Shown here one piece after another: positions 34,904 through 43,156 of a stretch of 64,000 bases of DNA. The translations under genes were made by a program, and so were the position numbers. The stretch comes from Galbitalea sp036271795 (GTDB lineage: Bacteria > Actinomycetota > Actinomycetes > Actinomycetales > Microbacteriaceae): positions 1 to 64,000 of the forward strand of contig DATAZY010000099.1 in the NCBI GenBank assembly GCA_036271795.1, read 5' to 3'. How positions within the stretch are numbered: position 1 is the first letter of the stretch; the number at the start of each line of letters is the position of its first letter. The notes under the pieces are model-generated. The model made no database searches. It was given only the letters and a program-made list of their open reading frames with translations, and was not told where the DNA came from.

Positions 34904-35824
34904 CTATCGGCCGTGCACGAGTGAGGCCGCCATGTCAACGGCGCCGGCCACGTCGTCATCGGATGGATAAAGCAGGGTGCGCCCGACCACGAGGCCGTGC
35001 ACTCCCGGAAGTTCCAGCGCAGTTTCCCACGCGGCGTACGTCTCATCAGGACTCGAATCCGAGTCACCGCCGAGGAGGAGCGTTGGCAGTGTCGCTGCCT
35101 CCATTACCCGTTCCATCTCGGCAACAACAGGGAGTTTCAGCCAGGAGTACGCCGACGTTGAGCCCAGACCTGATGCGATCGCGATCGAAGTGATGACCGC
35201 CTCAGTGCTGAGGTCATTGGCGATGTGGCCATCGATCCAGTTGCTGACGAATGGCTCGAGCATGACGGGCAGTTCTGCCGCGGCCGCCGCGGTCACGGCG
35301 TGCGCAGTCTCCTCGAGGGTCCGCGCCGTCTTGGCGTCCTGGAGGTTGATTCGCACGAGGAGTTTCGCGGCATCGAGCCGGGAGGAGACAATCGAATGGA
35401 CGTCATAACCGGTGTACCGGTCGTCCATTTCGAAAACGGCACCACGCAAGCCGCCTCGATTCATCGAACCAACAGCCACCTTGTCTTCCAGCGCACCAAG
35501 AAGAGCGAGATCTTCGAGGATGTCCGGGGTGCCCAGAACGCCGTCAACGCCCGGCCGGGACAGGGCGAGTACGAGTCGCTGCAGCAGTTCATATCGGCTG
35601 GCCATCGCGAGCGGATCTTTTCGAACGCCTAGGGCGCCTCGGGCCGGATGATCCGCAGCAACAATGAACAAGCGTCCGTCCCCGCGGACGAGTGGACGGC
35701 GGGCTCGGCCGTCGAGCTTGACCTTAATGGCTTCCGGGTTGAGGTGGCGCGCAGCGCGAAGTGCGGAGAAGTCCGCATCGCTGATCATCTGCGTCGCTTT
35801 GTCTGCGAGGTTAGGCGTGGACAC
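34904..35824 (-). CDS. Cgl0159-type (beta/alpha)8 aldolase of the inositol pathway
   Basis: The 306-residue protein resembles the DhnA/DeoC-like barrel family named after C. glutamicum Cgl0159, found in actinobacterial iol clusters (FIVAADHPARGALGV; LLVRINLQDAKTARTLEE; LPVMLEPFVSNW). It is the best candidate to split 2-deoxy-5-keto-gluconate-6-phosphate into dihydroxyacetone phosphate and malonate semialdehyde, the IolJ step. The GTG start overlaps iolC by 14 bp. Confidence 0.8.
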   Translation of the reverse strand: MSTPNLADKATQMISDADFSALRAARHLNPEAIKVKLDGRARRPLVRGDGRLFIVAADHPARGALGVRKDPLAMASRYELLQRLVLALSRPGVDGVLGTPDILEDLALLGALEDKVAVGSMNRGGLRGAVFEMDDRYTGYDVHSIVSSRLDAAKLLVRINLQDAKTARTLEETAHAVTAAAAAELPVMLEPFVSNWIDGHIANDLSTEAVITSIAIASGLGSTSAYSWLKLPVVAEMERVMEAATLPTLLLGGDSDSSPDETYAAWETALELPGVHGLVVGRTLLYPSDDDVAGAVDMAASLVHGR

Positions 35825-36785
35825 GATCGAGCTCCTTGATGACGTCGTCTACCTCGGCCGTTGTCGGCATCGCGGTGGAACACTCGCGACGAGTTGCAAC
35901 GATGGCTCCGGCAATGTTCGCGAATCGGATCGTTCGCTCCAGAGGCCAGTCCTGCAGCAGTCCGTAGCAAAGGGCGCCGCCGAAACCGTCGCCAGCGCCC
36001 AGGCCGTTCACCACGTCGACGCGGTGTGGCAGAACTTCGACCGTCTCGAAGCGAGTCTTTGCCAGAACGCCACGAGGACCCTGCTTGACGATCGCAAGCT
36101 CTACGCCACGCTCCAGAAGGGCGTCAGCCGCACGATGGGGATCAGTCTCACCAACGGCAACCTCGCACTCCTCGCGATTGCCCACTGCTATCGTGACTTT
36201 CTCGAGCGCCTGGGACACCTCCGCGGACGCGACGTCAGGGGCGGGCCAAAACATCGGTCGGTAGTCCAGATCGAGGATCGTCAGTGCGGACCGCCCACGA
36301 GCATCCCACGCCGCATGGTGCGCGTGACGGCTTCCCTCGCGCGACAGACCGGTGACAGTTGACCAATAAATTCGCGCCTGAGAAATCGCATCGAAGTCAA
36401 GGTCGGCGTTCGTCAACGTAAGGTCGGGGGCGATCGGATCTCGATAAAAGTAGAGCGGGAAATTGTCCGGCGGAAAGATTTCGCAGAACGTCACCGGAGT
36501 GTTCAAATCGCCTCTGGTGGCAACGAAGAGATCATCGACTCCAAGGCGACGCAGTTCGCGGTGCGCGTAGCGCCCGAAGGGGTCATCTCCCGTTGCGGTG
36601 ATAACTGCAGAACGAAGACCATGTTGCGCGGCCGCAATTGCGACATTGGTGGCGCTTCCGCCGAGATATTTTCCGAACGTCTGCACATCTTCGAGACCGA
36701 CGCCGTCTTGAAGCGGGTAGATGTCGATGCCGATTCGGCCGATAGTAATCAAGTCGAAAAGCGAACCACTCCCGATTGTCGTCAT
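35811..36785 (-). CDS. iolC: 5-Dehydro-2-deoxygluconokinase (PfkB family)
   Basis: The 324-residue kinase has the PfkB signatures GGSATNVAIAAAQHG and VVNGLGAGDGFGGAL (catalytic Asp in GAGD). It phosphorylates 2-deoxy-5-keto-gluconate. It is the first gene of the eight-gene iol operon that runs down to iolH; a regulon dyad lies 58 bp upstream of the ATG. Confidence 0.92.
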   Translation of the reverse strand: MTTIGSGSLFDLITIGRIGIDIYPLQDGVGLEDVQTFGKYLGGSATNVAIAAAQHGLRSAVITATGDDPFGRYAHRELRRLGVDDLFVATRGDLNTPVTFCEIFPPDNFPLYFYRDPIAPDLTLTNADLDFDAISQARIYWSTVTGLSREGSRHAHHAAWDARGRSALTILDLDYRPMFWPAPDVASAEVSQALEKVTIAVGNREECEVAVGETDPHRAADALLERGVELAIVKQGPRGVLAKTRFETVEVLPHRVDVVNGLGAGDGFGGALCYGLLQDWPLERTIRFANIAGAIVATRRECSTAMPTTAEVDDVIKELDRVHA

Positions 36786-36842
36786 CCGCTTCGCAGCTCC
36801 TCGTCATCGCGTGCCATCTCGTACTACGAGTACAATACAGCA

Positions 36843-36856
36843 TTTGTCCTGTCATA
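36843..36856. promoter_or_regulatory. Inositol-regulon operator before iolC
   Basis: TTTGT-CCTG-TCATA reads on the transcribed strand as TATGA-CAGG-ACAAA. The right half is intact and the left half has TGA instead of TGT, so it is the weakest of the six copies. A second partial site overlaps it at 36851-36864. Confidence 0.5.
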
Positions 36857-36897
36857 CTTACATTATTTTCAGAACGATCTATTCGATCGAGCGGTTC

Positions 36898-38391
36898 TCA
36901 CGCGTCAAACTTGATCGGCAACCGCGAGAACCCGCGGATCATTTGCTTGATCCACCGCTCTGGCGTGCCTTCGATGCGGAGGCCCGGCCCATTTAGCAGC
37001 TCTTCGATCATGACCTTTGCCGCCAGACGCGCGAACGGCGCGCCCATGCATGCGTGGATACCTTCCCCGAACGACATAATCCGATTTTTCGGCGTGAACT
37101 CGCGGGCGAGGTCGAAGACCTCAGGGTTCTCATATTCGCGTTCGTCACGATTTGCTGAGCCGAGCAGGAAGAGGACCCGAGAATCCTTGGGGATGACAGT
37201 GCCTGCAATTTCGACGTCTTCGATCGTCTGCCGGGCTAGATCCTGGGCCGGCGCCTCGAAACGAAGTGTCTCTTCGACGAATTGTTTGATCATCGATGGG
37301 TTCGCTCGAAGATAAGGCTGGAGTTTCGGGAACTTGTCGAGCATTTGAATGCAGTTCGTCATCAGGGCGGCCGGCGCGTCGCTGGCCGCCGACAGCACGA
37401 GGTGTGCGAGTCCGACGATTTCGTCGTCGTCGACCTTTCCCTTCTCGTTGAAGAGGAGGATCTGCGTGAATGCGTCGTTGCTCGACGTGTCCGCACCGGC
37501 GGCTATATCCAGTCGGCGGGCCTCGATCCGCTCACCTATGAGCTCTTCCGAGCCGACATTCGCGACGACGGCCGATTCGGGGACACCGAGGTGCCCGACG
37601 GTTCGTTCCATGACTTTCCACAGGTGGTCGATTATGAAATCGGCATCTCCCTCGGGTGCTCCCACCATCGAGATGCCCATGGCCACAGACATCGGCACCG
37701 CAAACTCGCTGGTAAAGTCGCCGCCGCCCTTTGCCCACATTTCCGCGAGAAGCGTTTGGGCGAACTCGCGAACTCCATCCTCCTTGGCGAGGATTTCACG
37801 AGCCGCAAACGTCCGGCGGATCGCCTGGCGAAGGGTCGTGTGTCGCGGCGGGTCCTCGGCAACGAGGAAGCCCTTGCCATATGAGTCGTGCGTGCCATCG
37901 ACGTCATTGCCCTTTGCATTCACCAAGCGCGCGTCGTCATTCAGCCCCGCACGCACGTCGGCGTACCGCGAGACAACGTAGAGGTCACGCTCCTTGTTGT
38001 AGTAAACGGGTGCCTCGTCACGAAGGCGCTTGTAGATGTCGTACGGGTTGTCATAGGACGAGTAAGACAGGGGGTCGTAGGAGAGCGTGAGGTCGGCTGG
38101 GGGCGCAGGAACGCCATCGAGAGTCTCGGGGTCACTAATGCCGTCCGTGGGATGCTCCCCAAGAGTGGCGCCGTCCGCGCCTTCTGTTCGTGCGGGCACA
38201 ACTGGAGCAGCAGGCGCGAGAGTCGAGTCGACGCTGGTCTCGACGGTTTCGTTTGCGGCAGCGTGTGCGGCCAGCATCGCTTCGATGAACGCAGGATCCA
38301 TTCCAGGAATAGTGCCGCCTTTGGCCAGCAACTCATGTGGGAACGGGCACTTGGCTGCGGACGTGGCAACCGTGTCTGGTGCGAGTGTCAT
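36898..38391 (-). CDS. Cytochrome P450 with long N-terminal extension
   Basis: From ATG 38391 (GAGGT five bases upstream) the product has 497 residues; a start at 38445 is possible but has a weak ribosome binding site. The heme-binding loop is FGEGIHACMG with Cys448, and the K-helix ExxR lies in FVEETLRFEAP. The I-helix reads SAASDAPAAL: Asp338 is present but the usual Thr pair is replaced by Ala-Pro. About 90 residues precede the normal P450 core and include KCPFPHELLAKGG. It is soluble. Divergent genes encode an FAD reductase and a flavodoxin, the partner set of P450cin (cindoxin system). The substrate is unknown; the location suggests a cyclitol derivative or terpenoid. Confidence 0.9.
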   Translation of the reverse strand: MTLAPDTVATSAAKCPFPHELLAKGGTIPGMDPAFIEAMLAAHAAANETVETSVDSTLAPAAPVVPARTEGADGATLGEHPTDGISDPETLDGVPAPPADLTLSYDPLSYSSYDNPYDIYKRLRDEAPVYYNKERDLYVVSRYADVRAGLNDDARLVNAKGNDVDGTHDSYGKGFLVAEDPPRHTTLRQAIRRTFAAREILAKEDGVREFAQTLLAEMWAKGGGDFTSEFAVPMSVAMGISMVGAPEGDADFIIDHLWKVMERTVGHLGVPESAVVANVGSEELIGERIEARRLDIAAGADTSSNDAFTQILLFNEKGKVDDDEIVGLAHLVLSAASDAPAALMTNCIQMLDKFPKLQPYLRANPSMIKQFVEETLRFEAPAQDLARQTIEDVEIAGTVIPKDSRVLFLLGSANRDEREYENPEVFDLAREFTPKNRIMSFGEGIHACMGAPFARLAAKVMIEELLNGPGLRIEGTPERWIKQMIRGFSRLPIKFDA

Positions 38392-38522
38392 TTTCGACCT
38401 CATTGTCTGTTCGTGTTTGTCGTGAATGCCGCGCGCTGCGGACATCGTGATGAACTTTCATCCCGAAATCGGCGAGTAGCGACTCAGCGGTGCGATTGAC
38501 GAATTGCCGCCGCTCATCTAAG

Positions 38523-38536
38523 AATGTTAGGACAAC
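38523..38536. promoter_or_regulatory. Inositol-regulon operator before the P450 gene
   Basis: AATGT-TAGG-ACAAC lies about 80-130 bp upstream of the two possible P450 starts, in the P450-reductase intergenic region. It matches the dyads before the transporter, transaldolase and iolC. Confidence 0.6.
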
Positions 38537-38633
38537 AGTTCAAAGAAAACTAGCGCGGCAAGTCGTCTGCACCTCTTTCTCGTCGGAGAAGCCAGCAACG
38601 CTTTGGTTGCCGTCTCGCCGCGTGTTATGTTGT

Positions 38634-38647
38634 TATGTAAGGACAAT
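38634..38647. promoter_or_regulatory. Inositol-regulon operator before the reductase-flavodoxin operon
   Basis: TATGT-AAGG-ACAAT lies 53 bp upstream of the reductase ATG, on the other side of the P450-reductase intergenic region from the copy at 38523. The pair would let one regulator control both arms of the P450 system. Confidence 0.6.
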
Positions 38648-38700
38648 ATCGTCTAGTTGCATCTCGAACTCACACCGGAATCTCTGCGAAGGAGCAGCTC

Positions 38701-39954
38701 ATGAGTACAGCCGGACTGCCGAGCGCGGTGCCGGCGATCGCGATCGTTGGAAGCGGTCCCTCCGGATGTTACGCCGCACAGTTCCTTCGCAAGAAGTGGC
38801 GCGACGCTGAGATCGTCATGTTTGACCGCCTCGAACAACCGTACGGTCTCATCAGGTACGGCGTTGCGCCCGATCACGTCGGTACAAAGGCGATTGCCCG
38901 CCAATTCGACCGACTGTTCGAGCGGGAGAACGTCAACTTTGTCGGCCAGATTGAAATTGGCGCACAAATCACCCTTGACGAGTTGCGAAGCGCGTTCGAC
39001 GTCGTCGTTCTCGCAACGGGCTTATACGCCGATCGCCCGCTCGGCGTTCCCGGGGGTGACCTGGCGGGTATTTATGGATCTGGCCGGATCACCCGATTGA
39101 TCAACGGACACCCCGACGAGGACGCGGCCGGATTCCGCCTCGGCTCTCGAGTCGTCATAGTCGGCCACGGCAATGTGGCCATCGACATCCTGAGACTGCT
39201 CCTCACTCCCCCCGAGGATCTTCGTGCACTAGGCGTCGCGGACGAAATAGTGAGCGCCATTTCGGCACCCCCCGTCGAACACATTGATATTGTCGGTCGG
39301 TCGCTACCTTTCGCGGCGAAGTTCGACACCGTTATGGTGCGCGAATTGGCCAAAATCGGGGATGTGAGATTCCTCGCCGACGGAATCGGGCGCCACGGCG
39401 GCTCGTCGCCGAATTCCGAGACTCATGATCGCACGCGGCACGAGGCCATCACCGAGCTCGTAGACGGTTCACCGAGCGACGCCTCTCGCGTTGTGCACTT
39501 TCACTTCGGATGGACGCCCCGCGGGATCACCGGAAGCGACGTTGTCACCGGAATCAGCTTCGGCTCAACCGATGGCAGTGCCGAAACACTTGAGCTCAAA
39601 GCGGACTCAGTGTGCACAGCAATCGGTTTTGTCGAAGCCTCCACCGCCGCCATTCGCCGCAGCGAGCACGAGACGGAGACAACTGATCTCGATCGCGGAA
39701 TCCTCGCCCCCGGGGTATTTTGTGTCGGCTGGATACGCCGCGGTCCGCGCGGAACCATCCCGGAAAATCGCGTTGACGCCCGCATGGTGGTTGATTCCGT
39801 CGCCGCCTTGGTCGGCGCGGGCGATCTCGTGCTGGGCAAACCCGGCATCGCCGCGCTCAAGGCGCATATCGAGCGGATCCGATCCGCCAAACCCGCCCTA
39901 ACACCATCAGACGACCCCGCCGGACTGCGCGCACTAGTGAAGGACCTTCCATGA
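38701..39954 (+). CDS. FprA/adrenodoxin-reductase-like NADPH:flavodoxin/ferredoxin reductase
   Basis: The 417-residue flavoprotein has an FAD motif AIVGSGPSGCYAAQFL, the ERLEQPYGLIRYGVAPDH-type segment (here DRLEQPYGLIRYGVAPDH), and an NADPH motif VIVGHGNVAIDILRLLL. The GWIRRGPRGTIPENR segment closes the FAD site. It passes electrons from NADPH to the flavodoxin encoded next, which overlaps it by 4 bp. A strong GAAGGAG precedes the ATG. Confidence 0.9.
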   Translation: MSTAGLPSAVPAIAIVGSGPSGCYAAQFLRKKWRDAEIVMFDRLEQPYGLIRYGVAPDHVGTKAIARQFDRLFERENVNFVGQIEIGAQITLDELRSAFDVVVLATGLYADRPLGVPGGDLAGIYGSGRITRLINGHPDEDAAGFRLGSRVVIVGHGNVAIDILRLLLTPPEDLRALGVADEIVSAISAPPVEHIDIVGRSLPFAAKFDTVMVRELAKIGDVRFLADGIGRHGGSSPNSETHDRTRHEAITELVDGSPSDASRVVHFHFGWTPRGITGSDVVTGISFGSTDGSAETLELKADSVCTAIGFVEASTAAIRRSEHETETTDLDRGILAPGVFCVGWIRRGPRGTIPENRVDARMVVDSVAALVGAGDLVLGKPGIAALKAHIERIRSAKPALTPSDDPAGLRALVKDLP

Positions 39955-40403
39955 TCAAGATCGTCATCCTCTATGGAACCGAATCCGGAAACGCGGAAAT
40001 GGTGGCGGAGGATCTCGTCGACGAGCTGGGTTCAGACTACGACGCCCATTCCGAGGACATGACCGATTTCGACATTGCGGGTTTCAACCCGGATGATTTT
40101 TATATTGTCGTCTGCTCAACGCACGGCGAAGGCGAATTGCCCACCAGCGCGCAGCCGTTCCATGCGGCCCTCGAGGCCGACGCGCCCGACCTCTCCGGCT
40201 ACAAATACGCAGTGTTCGGCCTCGGCGATTCGAGCTATGAGAACTACAGCCACGGCAGCGAGATCATTGATGAGAAGCTCGCCGAGCTCGGCGCTAAGCG
40301 GGTCGGTGTCTACGGCCGTCACGATGCAAGCGACGGGTCCCTGCCCAATGAAACCGCGCTCAAATGGCTGCGCGAATTGACGGCCGAGTTCGTGCCCGCC
40401 TAA
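39951..40403 (+). CDS. Flavodoxin, cindoxin-like P450 redox partner
   Basis: This 150-residue FMN protein has the phosphate loop YGTESGNAE (residues 8-16), the STHGEGELPTSA loop and the FGLGDSSYENYSHGS loop that stack on FMN. It carries single electrons from the reductase to the P450, replacing the usual ferredoxin. Such a P450-reductase-flavodoxin set is known from cineole-degrading Citrobacter braakii. It converges with the creatininase-like gene, the two overlapping by 4 bp at their stops. Confidence 0.88.
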   Translation: MIKIVILYGTESGNAEMVAEDLVDELGSDYDAHSEDMTDFDIAGFNPDDFYIVVCSTHGEGELPTSAQPFHAALEADAPDLSGYKYAVFGLGDSSYENYSHGSEIIDEKLAELGAKRVGVYGRHDASDGSLPNETALKWLRELTAEFVPA

Positions 40404-41155
40404 CGCGCGAGCTCCTCAGCCGCCAGCCGGGCCAGCCAGGCCGTCATCGCCTCAGAAAGCTGCACCGCGTTCGCTGCATCCAGGTCCCTCGGATCAGGTC
40501 CGAACACACCCCACAGCGGATGGCTTGGGTCGTGACGATGCGCGCCCGCCGGATCGCCGCTCGGATCGATGCTGGGGTGTTGCCTTTGTGAGGGCAATCG
40601 ATCCACGTGGACCAGCCCCGGGTTCATGGCGTAAAGCAGACTGGACTCGAAGATGCCTGCGTGGTCCGGCGCGAGGGGCCCTGACTCGTTTCTGTTCACG
40701 CCAGTCGCAAGCACTCGTAACGAATGAAGCCCCGTTGCGTTCCAGCGCTCAGCGATCTGATCAATCATGGCTAGCTGCTCATCTGCGAAGTGCCCGGTGA
40801 AGAGAATAGCCAGCTTTACATCGAAGGATTCGAGGTAGGACAGTGTGGTCTCGATCAGCGCGCTCACAAGATCGGCCGAAGGCATCATGATCGTCCAAGG
40901 GTAGGAGGTGTGGCCACCACCGATCCCCTGGAACAACGGGGGAAGGACAAGGCCGCCGCCACGGGTCGCCGCCCGAACACACAATCCGTGCGCAGTGAGA
41001 GCGTCGAGACCGATGGGCAGGTGGCTCCCGTGAAATTCGAGGCTACCCAGCGGCATATAGACGACCGGGAAGCTCAGGAGCGCCGCATCCAATTCAGCCG
41101 GAGAGAGGAGTTCGACTTGGACGTCGGCGCCGCCCGTTGCCGCCCGTTCTGTCAT
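40400..41155 (-). CDS. Creatininase-family metal-dependent hydrolase
   Basis: The 251-residue protein has the family metal motif GSLEFHGSHLPIGLD (Glu40, His42, His45, Asp51), a second segment TGHFADEQ and HAGIFESSLLYAM. Members cleave cyclic or linear amides (creatinine, formamides). It follows an aldo/keto reductase in one operon inside the inositol regulon. The substrate is unknown; creatinine itself is unlikely in this context. Confidence 0.85.
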   Translation of the reverse strand: MTERAATGGADVQVELLSPAELDAALLSFPVVYMPLGSLEFHGSHLPIGLDALTAHGLCVRAATRGGGLVLPPLFQGIGGGHTSYPWTIMMPSADLVSALIETTLSYLESFDVKLAILFTGHFADEQLAMIDQIAERWNATGLHSLRVLATGVNRNESGPLAPDHAGIFESSLLYAMNPGLVHVDRLPSQRQHPSIDPSGDPAGAHRHDPSHPLWGVFGPDPRDLDAANAVQLSEAMTAWLARLAAEELAR

Positions 41156-41163
41156 GGCGCGTC

Positions 41164-42138
41164 CTATTTGTAGTAGTTGCGGGGCCAGTTGTGCTCAGCC
41201 AGCTGTTGCCGAAGCTCCGCCGGAAACGGCTTGCCATCGGAGTACGCGACATTCAGGTCAACGTGATTGATATTGCGAATGCCCGCGATCACCGTCGATA
41301 CCTCCTGTGAGCTCAGTGTGTAGCGCATGGCGGCCTCGGCCAGGGTCGGATAGTAGGGAGCGCACAGCTTCTTGAGCGCCTCAACCCGGTCGAGGGTCTC
41401 CTTGAACCGGCCCCCGCGGAAGAGTTCGTGCTGCACTGAACCTTCTTCCCACGTCGCGTAAGTGTCTTCGGTCCATCGACCAGAGAGCGACCCAGAGTCA
41501 AACGCCACCCGGTCGATAAACGCTGTCTTCGTGCGCCCGCCAGCAGGGAACAGCTTCTCGATTGGTCGTTGCTCGAACAGGTTGAAAATCACCTGGATGG
41601 AGTCGATCAGGCCAAGCTCAGCGATATCGACGCCTTCATCGGGGCGGTAGTCGCGAATCGAGACACCGATTCGATCGATTTTCCCCTCCACCCGAAGCGC
41701 ATTCAGGGTCTCCAGCCAATCAAGGTTCGCTGTTCCATCAGCGAGCCAACCGTGAAGCTGCAATAGGTCAAGACGTTCAACACCAAGTCGCTGCAGGGCC
41801 AGGTCAACTCCGTGACGCAGGTGCCACTCGGGATATCGCCCGCGCATGAGGGGATTGTCGTCGTCCGGATTGGGCCAGACAGTGGGCTGGATTTTAGTGG
41901 CGACGTAGATCTTGTTGCCTTCCCAACGACGCAGCGACTCCCCGATTACTTCTTCGCTGTGACCTGCCCCGTAGAGCTCCGCAGTGTCAACGAAGTTAAT
42001 GCCCTGCTCATACGCGTGCAGCAACGTTCGGATAGATTCCTCGTCGTCGACGTGGCCCCACTGGCCACCAAGTTGCCAGCCTCCGAATGAAATTTCGCTG
42101 ATGTTCCAGCCCGTCCTGCCGAACTCCCGGTAATGCAC
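41164..42138 (-). CDS. Aldo/keto reductase
   Basis: The 324-residue protein starts at GTG 42138, eight bases after a strong AAGGAGG; the upstream in-frame ATG at 42162 lies before that ribosome binding site. It shows GINFVDTAELYGAGHSEEVIG (catalytic Asp, Tyr), VATKIQP (Lys) and LLQLHGWL (His), and a C-terminal SQEVSTVIAGIRN. It probably interconverts a ketone or aldehyde of the cyclitol or P450 product. A regulon dyad is 70 bp upstream. Confidence 0.87.
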   Translation of the reverse strand: MHYREFGRTGWNISEISFGGWQLGGQWGHVDDEESIRTLLHAYEQGINFVDTAELYGAGHSEEVIGESLRRWEGNKIYVATKIQPTVWPNPDDDNPLMRGRYPEWHLRHGVDLALQRLGVERLDLLQLHGWLADGTANLDWLETLNALRVEGKIDRIGVSIRDYRPDEGVDIAELGLIDSIQVIFNLFEQRPIEKLFPAGGRTKTAFIDRVAFDSGSLSGRWTEDTYATWEEGSVQHELFRGGRFKETLDRVEALKKLCAPYYPTLAEAAMRYTLSSQEVSTVIAGIRNINHVDLNVAYSDGKPFPAELRQQLAEHNWPRNYYK

Positions 42139-42208
42139 AGCAGCACCTCCTTGCGACGGCAAGACTCCGGATCCGCCTCGATAACCCTTTGTCCAGAAAC
42201 CATATCAT

Positions 42209-42222
42209 AATGTCAGTACAAA
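42209..42222. promoter_or_regulatory. Inositol-regulon operator before the aldo/keto reductase-creatininase operon
   Basis: AATGT-CAGT-ACAAA lies 70 bp upstream of the GTG start at 42138 and matches the other island dyads, bringing this two-gene operon into the same regulon. Confidence 0.6.
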
Positions 42223-42296
42223 CTATCTTTTCCTGTTATGAGTGGTAGTGCGTGAGAAAATGCAGTCCCAATGACAGTCCGAATTGACGCGTCGGA

Positions 42297-42458
42297 TCAG
42301 CACTTTTCTAAGGTGCCCCTGGGGGACTCGAACTCAAATCCCCCCCTTTTAGCACTGCAGATTTTGCTGAAAATCCCCGGAAAATCAACGGTTTTGGGGT
42401 CAACGTGGTTGAACGAAATCGACTCGTTTGCCCACGGATGTGCGCAAACGGTGGGCAA
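42297..42458. repeat. Partial tRNA-Arg 3' end plus 78-bp repeat (attachment-site relic B)
   Basis: TGCCCCTGGGGGACTCGAAC (42314-42333) matches the 3' end of tRNA-Arg(CCT) with one change, and the preceding ATCAGCACTTTTCT equals the sequence next to the intact tRNA. The block 42381-42458 is identical over 78 bp to 20863-20940. All copies have the same orientation. This divides the island into a 21.5-kb and a 4-kb unit, each ending at a tRNA-derived site. Confidence 0.75.
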
Positions 42459-42480
42459 GGTCGCGACAATCAGTCTTCTG

Positions 42481-42532
42481 GCATATTCCATATAAACATG
42501 GATACTAACTTCCGTATTTATATGGAATATGC
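42481..42532. promoter_or_regulatory. Perfect 16-bp inverted repeat in the toxin-antitoxin promoter
   Basis: GCATATTCCATATAAA (42481-42496) and TTTATATGGAATATGC (42517-42532) are exact reverse complements 20 bp apart, 12 bp before the antitoxin ATG. AbiEi antitoxins autorepress by binding inverted repeats in their promoter, and this fits that pattern. Confidence 0.8.
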
Positions 42533-42544
42533 AAGCATGGACTC

Positions 42545-43156
42545 ATGAAGAACGTAGAGATAGTCTGGCGCACCCTGGCCGACGGCGCGCTGGATGGCCG
42601 CCGGGACTGGAACAGCATCGGCGACATTGCGGATGCATCCTCGGTCGCGCCCTCTACAACTCATCAAGCGTTGGGACGACTGGTCGATATCGGAGCAATC
42701 CGCCCCAATTCGCGCCGCGGGTACACGGTCGTCTCGCCAGAGAAGCTCCTCGAAGCGTTCGCCGCGCATCGCAACCTTCGTGCCGACACCATAGTGTCCA
42801 CAACCTTGACCGCCGCCCAGTCGTTTCTGGCCGACGTCGAGGTCGACTACGCACTCAGCGGCAGCCGAGCAGCGGTGCACTACCTCGGTGGCCGCAACAC
42901 CGTCGCTGACCTGGGGCGACGAATCGTCTACACAACCCACACCCTTTCCCAAGCCAACTTCCCAACAGGAGACGAAGCGATCATCCTCACCGAAGATCCG
43001 GTCGCGGCTCGCACCTGGAAGTCCGGATACGCGAGCCTCGCCCAGACCTACGCCGACCTTTGGGCGAGCCCGGGCTGGCAGGCCGCGGAATTTACCCGAG
43101 CGCTGAAAGCCAAGTTGTTCGCGGACGCCGACTGGGAGCAGCGGACCAGTGCCTAA
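42545..43156 (+). CDS. AbiEi-like antitoxin/transcriptional regulator
   Basis: The 203-residue protein has an N-terminal winged helix (DWNSIGDIADASSVAPSTTHQALGRLVDIGAIRPNSRRGYTVV) and a C-terminal domain with YALSGSRAAVHYLGG. It overlaps by 8 bp the nucleotidyltransferase gene that follows. This is the arrangement of type IV AbiE systems, where the antitoxin represses the operon and counters the toxin. Specific assignment is by architecture. Confidence 0.75.
   Translation: MKNVEIVWRTLADGALDGRRDWNSIGDIADASSVAPSTTHQALGRLVDIGAIRPNSRRGYTVVSPEKLLEAFAAHRNLRADTIVSTTLTAAQSFLADVEVDYALSGSRAAVHYLGGRNTVADLGRRIVYTTHTLSQANFPTGDEAIILTEDPVAARTWKSGYASLAQTYADLWASPGWQAAEFTRALKAKLFADADWEQRTSA

Noticed and set aside
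42314..42360. A second functional tRNA gene at the middle attachment copy
   Set aside because: Only the 3' end is present; no D arm or anticodon arm follows.
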